A stretch of 10,060 nucleotides of DNA from Rubrobacter sp. (lineage in GTDB: Bacteria > Actinomycetota > Rubrobacteria > Rubrobacterales > Rubrobacteraceae). Positions 6,314-10,060 of the stretch are shown here, piece by piece (the stretch's first letter is position 1; the number at the start of each line of letters is the position of its first letter). The notes beneath the pieces were generated by a model that worked only from the letters and a program-made list of their open reading frames with translations, did no database searches and was not told where the DNA came from. The translations under genes were made by a program, and so were the position numbers. The DNA lies in NCBI GenBank assembly GCA_013695335.1, contig JACDAR010000199.1, positions 1-10,060 of the forward strand. The letters are read 5' to 3'.

Positions 6314-7199
6314 GCGGGGCGTGGAAGGCAAGAAACAGAAGTCGCCCTGGGTCGAGGTGTCGCTGTTGCTTGCGGTCCTCTTGCTCGGGACCAACCCGGT
6401 GGCGGTGAAGGCTGCGGTGTTGGAGATTCCACCCCTGCCCTTCGTGGCGCTGCGGTTCACGGTTGCCGGGCTTCTGGCGCTCGGTGTGGCGGGGCTGCTC
6501 GGCGTCGCTGGCGGGGTTGGGAGGCGGGATCTCCTGTCCATGATCGGGGTAGGGGTCGTAGGCGTGGGACTGAACAACACCTTCTTCACGCTGGGCGTCA
6601 GCCAGACCACGGCATCGACCACAGCCCTCATATACGCTGCGGTCCCTGTGTGGGGCATGATCCTGGGTTCCGTCCTGGGCCTGGAGCGCCCAACGCGAAG
6701 GGGCATCCTCGGGGTGGCTCTCGCCATCTTCGGGGTGGCGGTGATCGTGTACGGCGGGCTCGGGTCGGAGGGAACGAGCCTCACAGGAGACTTTCTGGTA
6801 GTCGGCGCGACCGTATGCTGGAGCAGCTACGCAGTATTCTCGCTTCCCCTCCTGCGACGCCATCCTCCGCTCACCGTCGCCGCCTACACCATGCTCTTCG
6901 GCGGGCTGTTCGCCGCTGTTCTGGCTGTGCCGCTGTTTGGGAGGGTGGAATGGGCTGACGTTGGCGGTGGGGCGTGGGTGGCCGCGCTGTATTCCACGGT
7001 ACTCGTGGCCGCTTTCGGGTTCGCGGCGTGGCAGCGTGGAATATCCAGCATCGGGGCAAACAGGGTGCTCGTTTACCAGTACCTCATCACGCTGACGGGC
7101 GTTATAGCCAGCGTCCTGTTTCTCGGAGAGGGATTCGGGATCGAGAAGGTGATCGGGGGCGTCATCCTCCTCGGCGGCGTGTACCTGGCCCGAAGCTAA
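6312..7199 (+). CDS. EamA/DMT-superfamily transporter (10-TM permease)
   Basis: This is a 295-residue inner-membrane permease of the drug/metabolite transporter superfamily. It has two homologous EamA halves, about residues 15-147 and 158-293, each with about five hydrophobic helices. Family features include the early Asn-Pro in the first helix (LLLGTNPVAVK), FVALRFTVAGLLAL, the TTASTTALIYAAVPVWGMILG segment and, in the second half, the YSTVLVAAFGFAAWQRGI and LGEGFG motifs. Members export metabolites or amino acids, but the substrate cannot be read from sequence. The ATG at 6312 is used here; a GTG at 6321 (codon 4) is an alternative and would suit a leaderless transcript. The TAA overlaps the end of the convergent acetyltransferase gene by 4 bp (CTAA), so no terminator can lie between them. 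Confidence 0.9.
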   Translation: MRGVEGKKQKSPWVEVSLLLAVLLLGTNPVAVKAAVLEIPPLPFVALRFTVAGLLALGVAGLLGVAGGVGRRDLLSMIGVGVVGVGLNNTFFTLGVSQTTASTTALIYAAVPVWGMILGSVLGLERPTRRGILGVALAIFGVAVIVYGGLGSEGTSLTGDFLVVGATVCWSSYAVFSLPLLRRHPPLTVAAYTMLFGGLFAAVLAVPLFGRVEWADVGGGAWVAALYSTVLVAAFGFAAWQRGISSIGANRVLVYQYLITLTGVIASVLFLGEGFGIEKVIGGVILLGGVYLARS

Positions 7200-7570
7200 T
7201 CTACTTCGAGCAGAAGGATGTCCTCGTGGCCGTCCTCCTCATCTATGTGCGAGCCGATCTTGCGGAACCCGAAGTGGGCCGCGATCCGCATCGAAGGCGC
7301 ATTCTCCGGGCTTATGCTGACCACGAAGCGTTTGACGTTGTGTTCCCGACTGGCCCAGCCCATCAAGGCGGCGCACGCCTCCGTGGCAAAGCCCCGCCCC
7401 CTGAAAGGCGGGAAGATCGAATACCCGAACTCCACGCCGCCGGGCGCGAGGTCTCGGAGATACTCGGCGCCTGGCCTGTCGTGGAAGCCTACGTGCCCGA
7501 TCATGGTTCCTTCCCGGCGCAGGATTATCGCCCGAAGGAGCCATGTTTCCAGTGTGGGGTCACCGCGCAT
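7196..7570 (-). CDS. Downstream open part of the interrupted GNAT gene
   Basis: The ATG at 7570-7568 directly follows the TAG (TAGATG), so ribosomes stopping there could restart. The 124-residue product (MRGDPTLETW to DILLLEVD) keeps the acetyl-CoA-binding motif FRGRGFA and the C-terminal half of the fold. It lacks the first strand and helices that form the substrate side. It would be functional only if it pairs with the 53-residue N-terminal piece. Confidence 0.45.
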   Translation of the reverse strand: MRGDPTLETWLLRAIILRREGTMIGHVGFHDRPGAEYLRDLAPGGVEFGYSIFPPFRGRGFATEACAALMGWASREHNVKRFVVSISPENAPSMRIAAHFGFRKIGSHIDEEDGHEDILLLEVD

Positions 7571-7732
7571 CTAATACAGACGCAGTCGCATCAGCCTGCG
7601 CTGCCGCAACCAGTCGTCCGGGATTTCCTCCAGGCCGATCATACGCGATGCCGCCGAATCTCCAGCCAGGCAAGCCTCCAGAAAAGCTGGCGTCATGGTG
7701 ACGAGGGCGAGCCGATCCGACAGTATGTTCAT
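7196..7732 (-). pseudogene. GNAT acetyltransferase interrupted by an in-frame TAG
   Basis: Reading from the ATG at 7732 gives 53 residues (MNILSDRLALVTMTPAFLEA then ...EEIPDDWLRQRRLMRLRLY), a TAG at 7573-7571, then 124 more residues in the same frame to the TAG at 7198-7196. Both parts together make 178 residues, the normal length of a GNAT acetyltransferase. The N-terminal part holds the usual first strand and helices. The second part holds the acetyl-CoA loop (VEFGYSIFPPFRGRGFATEA) and the C-terminal SPENAPSMRIAAHFGFRKIG. The stop falls where a polar residue is expected, and a CAG (Gln) to TAG transition would explain it. The gene begins 9 bases after the stop of the upstream acetyltransferase gene, with weak AGGA before the ATG, so the two form an operon. 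It could be a pseudogene, a split gene, or a sequencing error. Confidence 0.75.
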
Positions 7733-7741
7733 GTCCTGTTG

Positions 7742-8272
7742 CTATAGTCCCGGGTTGGATTCGAAAGCGTACAGGTGCGTCTCGATGTTCCGGTTTCTCC
7801 TGTTGCGGAAGGTCTTCTCCCAACGCATCCCGATCTTCTGGGCCACCCGTTCTGACGCCGTGTGGTTCACGGGCATGTTCGCCACGAGCCGCCTGATGCC
7901 GAGCCTCTCGACAGCGTGGTGCTTGCACGCCTCAGCCGCCTCGACCGCGTAGCCGTTGCCCCAGAAAGGGTGATGGATGACGTATCCGAGATCGTACTCG
8001 GGTTCGCCTGCTACCTCCGCGCGCACGATGCCGCAATCCCCGATGACTTCGCCTGACGACTTCAGGATTACAGGCTGGCGTCCGAAGCCAGATTCCGCAT
8101 GGTCGTTGAGGCTGCGCGAGATCCAACGCCGCGTATCGTCTTCAGCGAAGGGAACCGGCCAGAAACTCATGGTAGTTGGGTCGGAGAAGATACCATGCAA
8201 AGTCTCGAAGTCTTTGGAGGACGGCGGGCGCATGAACAGCCGTTCCGTCTCTATGGTCTCTCCGGGGCTCAT
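7742..8272 (-). CDS. GNAT-family N-acetyltransferase (RimJ/RimL-like)
   Basis: This is a complete 176-residue acetyltransferase of the type that moves an acetyl group from acetyl-CoA to an amine, such as a protein N-terminus or small molecule. It starts with the family's ETERLFMRPP (8-17). The acetyl-CoA-binding motif A is DLGYVIHHPFWGNGYAVEAA (94-113), with the pyrophosphate loop WGNGYA. Motif B is seen in NMPVNHTASERVAQKIGM (132-149), where the Asn and Ser are typical. RimJ, RimL and antibiotic acetyltransferases all share this plan, so the substrate is unknown. The ATG at 8272 has a GGAG-containing sequence just upstream and lies about 27 bases from the predicted transcription start. It is followed after 9 bases by the interrupted acetyltransferase gene, which it likely shares a transcript with. 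Confidence 0.88.
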   Translation of the reverse strand: MSPGETIETERLFMRPPSSKDFETLHGIFSDPTTMSFWPVPFAEDDTRRWISRSLNDHAESGFGRQPVILKSSGEVIGDCGIVRAEVAGEPEYDLGYVIHHPFWGNGYAVEAAEACKHHAVERLGIRRLVANMPVNHTASERVAQKIGMRWEKTFRNRRNRNIETHLYAFESNPGL

Positions 8273-8305
8273 GCTCCGCTCCCGCTCGGTACATCAGTCT
8301 TCGGC

Positions 8306-8334
8306 ACGTTACGTTGTACTCCCGCGTCGGTCAA
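8306..8334 (-). promoter_or_regulatory. Sigma70-type promoter of the acetyltransferase operon
   Basis: On the minus strand TTGACC (8334-8329) and TAACGT (8311-8306) are 17 bases apart, close to the housekeeping consensus. Transcription would begin near 8299, about 27 bases before the ATG at 8272. This is the best-matching promoter in the window. Confidence 0.6.
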
Positions 8335-8417
8335 GTGTGAGGATTGCGCTCCGGATTGCGCCCCACCGCTGGCAGGTCTGGTAAGAAAACCTGGTCCACT
8401 ATTGCGCGAATATGGAT

Positions 8418-8423
8418 TATCCT
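8418..8423 (+). promoter_or_regulatory. Candidate -10 box of a leaderless LCP transcript
   Basis: TATCCT (TANNNT) ends 7 bases before the ATG at 8431, which has no Shine-Dalgarno sequence. This fits transcription starting at the A of the start codon. No good -35 is visible 16-18 bases upstream (TCCACT at 8395). Confidence 0.3.
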
Positions 8424-8430
8424 ATGTGCT

Positions 8431-9276
8431 ATGGGCATGAAGGTATACAGATCCGGACGGGTTCGCGGGGAGCGCGGAAAGAGGAGGGGCATCCGCTACG
8501 GGCGCATCCTGCTCGTCGCTGTTCTCCTGTTTCTGCTCGTCGCGCTGTTGTATTTGCTGGTTCCGATCGGGTCGCAGCGGGTGGTGTTGCTCGGGAGCGA
8601 CGCGCGGTCTGACGAGGTGTCGCGTTCGGATACCATCCTGATCGCACGTTCCACGGGCGGGATGCTCTCCGTACCGAGGGACACGCTGGTGAAGATACCA
8701 GGCGTCGGGGAGGACAAGCTGAACGCCGCCTACGCCTACGGTGGCCCCGACCTCACAGTGGAGACGCTGGATAATCTCACGGGTGTCCCGATAGACGACT
8801 ACGCGGTCATAAAATTCACGGGTGTCGAGGACGTGGTCAACGCACTCGGCGGCGTCACGATAGACGTGAGACAGGAGATAAAACTAGGCATCGAAGGCCG
8901 CAAATTCACCATCCAACCAGGCAAACAGGAGTTGAACGGCGGGCAGGCCCTGGCGTACGTCCGCTACCGGGGCGGCCCGCAGGCAGACATCGGGCGCATC
9001 GGCCGCCAGCAGCGGTTCATCTCGGCGCTGGCAAAGGAGGCAATCTCGCCTTTGAACTGGCCCCGCCTCCCGGCCACCATAAACGCAGCCTGGAGCAACA
9101 TCGAGACCAACATGAACCCGCTTCAGGCGGCCCGGTTCGGGGCGCAATACATGGTCTGGGGAAGGGGAGACCCTGTGGAGATGTACCCAGGAACCCCGCA
9201 GTACATAGGTGGCATCTCCTACTGGGTCCCCGACGAGAAAGCCGGGGAGCAGGTAATAGCCGAGACCATTGATTAG
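8431..9276 (+). CDS. LCP (LytR-CpsA-Psr) family cell-wall glycopolymer ligase
   Basis: This is a 281-residue membrane-anchored protein. LCP enzymes transfer lipid-linked glycopolymers, such as teichoic acids, arabinogalactan or capsule, to peptidoglycan on the outer face of the membrane. It has an Arg/Lys-rich cytoplasmic N-terminus, one transmembrane helix (about 25-46) and then a compact LCP domain: LLGSDARSDEVSRSDTILIA (53-72), SVPRDTLVKIPG (80-91) with the conserved Arg-Asp, KLNAAYAYGGP (96-106), ALGGVTIDV (138-146), LNGGQALAYVRYR (168-180) and DIGRIGRQQRFI (187-198) with conserved arginines. It is at the short end for the family and lacks a C-terminal LytR_C domain. The ATG at 8431 is preferred; 8437 (Met3) is possible, and the TTG at 8344 would put an extra hydrophobic stretch ahead of the basic region. 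It is divergent from the acetyltransferase operon. Confidence 0.88.
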   Translation: MGMKVYRSGRVRGERGKRRGIRYGRILLVAVLLFLLVALLYLLVPIGSQRVVLLGSDARSDEVSRSDTILIARSTGGMLSVPRDTLVKIPGVGEDKLNAAYAYGGPDLTVETLDNLTGVPIDDYAVIKFTGVEDVVNALGGVTIDVRQEIKLGIEGRKFTIQPGKQELNGGQALAYVRYRGGPQADIGRIGRQQRFISALAKEAISPLNWPRLPATINAAWSNIETNMNPLQAARFGAQYMVWGRGDPVEMYPGTPQYIGGISYWVPDEKAGEQVIAETID

Positions 9277-9321
9277 CCCGCTGTCGCGGTAGTTCGTACG
9301 TTCGGCCATTCCCATTCTGGT

Positions 9322-9370
9322 GTGCGTGTGATCCTGGCCCCCCTACGATGCGGGACAACGCGGTTTCCGC
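9322..9370 (+). pseudogene. Displaced N-terminus of the arginase-like gene, +1 frameshift in a C6 run
   Basis: GTG at 9322 encodes V-R-V-I-L-A-P up to 9342. One C (9343) later, the other frame continues Y-D-A-G-Q-R-G-F-R and then the MGRGPE of the arginase-like protein. Removing one C from the run of six at 9338-9343 joins them into a normal family N-terminus. As read, the native start is cut off from the body. No clear ribosome binding site precedes the GTG. Confidence 0.6.
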
Positions 9371-10060
9371 ATGGGACGTGGTCCTGAAACCCTGATCTCG
9401 AACGACCTCGAAGAGGCACTTCGCGCTACCGGCCCTGGTATCAGCACCGTGACCGTGAACCCGGACAACGTCCCGCCGTTCGAGGTATCCGCCGCCTTCG
9501 AGCTTGACCGGCTCGTAGCCGAAGAAGTAAAGGCGGCTTTGGATGCTGGGGAGTTTCCGCTGGTGCTATCAGGCAACTGCAACACAGCAGTCGGGACCAT
9601 CGCTGGCGCAGGCAGCGATGACATCGGCGTGATCTGGCTCGACGCCCACCCTGACTTCGAGACCCCTGAGACGACTACCACCGGGTTCACGGACTGCATG
9701 GGGCTGGCGATAATGGCCGGACATTGCTGGAACGCGATGGCCGCGAGCATCCCAGGCTTCCGGCCAGTTCCCGAGGCGCGCATGTTGCTAGTGGGTGTCC
9801 GTGAGATGTCATCTGCGGAGCAGGCGCGTTTGGAAGGATCGGGGATCACCATCGTTGATGCCGCCGCCATAAATCGTGACGTACTGGCTGAGATTCTGGA
9901 CGACGCCCTGGGTTCGATGCGGAATCGTGTGGAAAAAGTCTACGTTCACCTGGATCTCGACGTCCTCGACCCCGAATCGGTGGGACCGGCCAATGAGTTC
10001 GCCGTTCCTGGTGGGCTGACACGGGCGGAGTTCGAGACGGCTATCTCCATGATTGGTGAC
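9371..10060 (+). CDS. Arginase/agmatinase-family hydrolase, 3' end outside window
   Basis: This is a 230-codon open frame running off the window, encoding a ureohydrolase-fold protein. Family motifs are MGRGPETL at the start, WLDAHPDFETPET (about 91-103; the DAHxD metal ligands), VGVREM (about 143) and VHLDLDVLDP (about 197-206; the second DxD metal ligands), followed by ANEFAVPGGLTRAEF. Relatives use two Mn ions to hydrolyse arginine, agmatine or similar guanidino compounds. The usual GGDHS motif, whose His binds metal, is replaced by SGNCNTAVG, so chemistry or substrate may differ. The ATG at 9371 is probably not the original start: family members normally have a PYDxGxRGxRMGxGP opening, and here PYDAGQRGFR lies in frame just upstream without a start codon (see the entry for 9322-9370). 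It begins 95 bases after the LCP gene. Confidence 0.8.
   Translation, partial: MGRGPETLISNDLEEALRATGPGISTVTVNPDNVPPFEVSAAFELDRLVAEEVKAALDAGEFPLVLSGNCNTAVGTIAGAGSDDIGVIWLDAHPDFETPETTTTGFTDCMGLAIMAGHCWNAMAASIPGFRPVPEARMLLVGVREMSSAEQARLEGSGITIVDAAAINRDVLAEILDDALGSMRNRVEKVYVHLDLDVLDPESVGPANEFAVPGGLTRAEFETAISMIGD

Noticed and set aside
6272..6863. Long open frames on both strands over the transporter gene
   Set aside because: High-GC shadow frames. Only the EamA frame gives regularly spaced hydrophobic helices and family motifs.
9344..9349. TACGAT as a leaderless -10 for the arginase-like gene
   Set aside because: No start codon lies about 7 bases downstream, and the bases encode the Y-D of the conserved N-terminal motif in the restored frame.
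9343..9870. 175-residue minus-strand open frame at the right end
   Set aside because: It lies opposite the arginase-like gene, whose motifs are unmistakable, and has a low-complexity Ser/Ala composition.
1..10060. CRISPR array, tRNA, rRNA, insertion sequence or attachment site
   Set aside because: Read through both strands: no spaced repeat array, cloverleaf with CCA-type end, transposase motif or flanking inverted repeats were seen.

Overview
This window looks like part of a chromosome from a high-GC, deep-branching actinobacterium, most like Rubrobacter. That is an inference from the high GC, the frequent AGG (Arg) and ATA (Ile) codons inside high-GC genes, and the protein types: an XRE/NB-ARC/TPR regulator, exported proteins beginning with a VGATFNLGK-type segment, a PD40 propeller fused to RTX repeats, and an LCP ligase. 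I saw no mobile element, CRISPR array, tRNA or rRNA. Almost every base is coding or short promoter/terminator sequence; the longest gap without a gene is about 250 bases.

Layout. (1) 1-326: the tail of a membrane protein, convergent with and only 3 bases from (2) 330-2687, a 785-residue XRE-NB-ARC-TPR regulator on the minus strand, with a recognisable promoter and a palindrome over its -35 box. (3) 2937-6218: three plus-strand genes for exported proteins. They are a signal-peptide protein with a phage-tail-like C-terminal domain, a secreted PD40 beta-propeller with RTX repeats, and a lipoprotein. Strong hairpins follow the first two, so each probably has its own promoter. The first two share a promoter layout: paired ACCCAC-type boxes 11 bp apart, just upstream of a TANNNT -10. 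(4) 6312-7199: an EamA-type transporter, overlapping by 4 bp the end of (5) a minus-strand pair of GNAT acetyltransferases (7196-8272) behind a good TTGACC-N17-TAACGT promoter. The second acetyltransferase is interrupted by an in-frame TAG followed directly by ATG. (6) 8431-9276: an LCP (LytR-CpsA-Psr) cell-wall glycopolymer ligase. (7) 9322/9371 to the end: an arginase-family hydrolase running off the window, with an apparent one-base insertion in a run of six C near its start and no His in the usual first metal-binding motif.

How the genes fit together: the exported proteins and the LCP enzyme point to the cell envelope. The large regulator is divergent from the first exported-protein gene and could control it, but nothing here proves that. 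The transporter, acetyltransferases and arginase-like enzyme look like ordinary accessory metabolism. I found no clear new multi-gene system. The most notable observations are the shared 11-bp-spaced promoter boxes and the two apparently broken genes.
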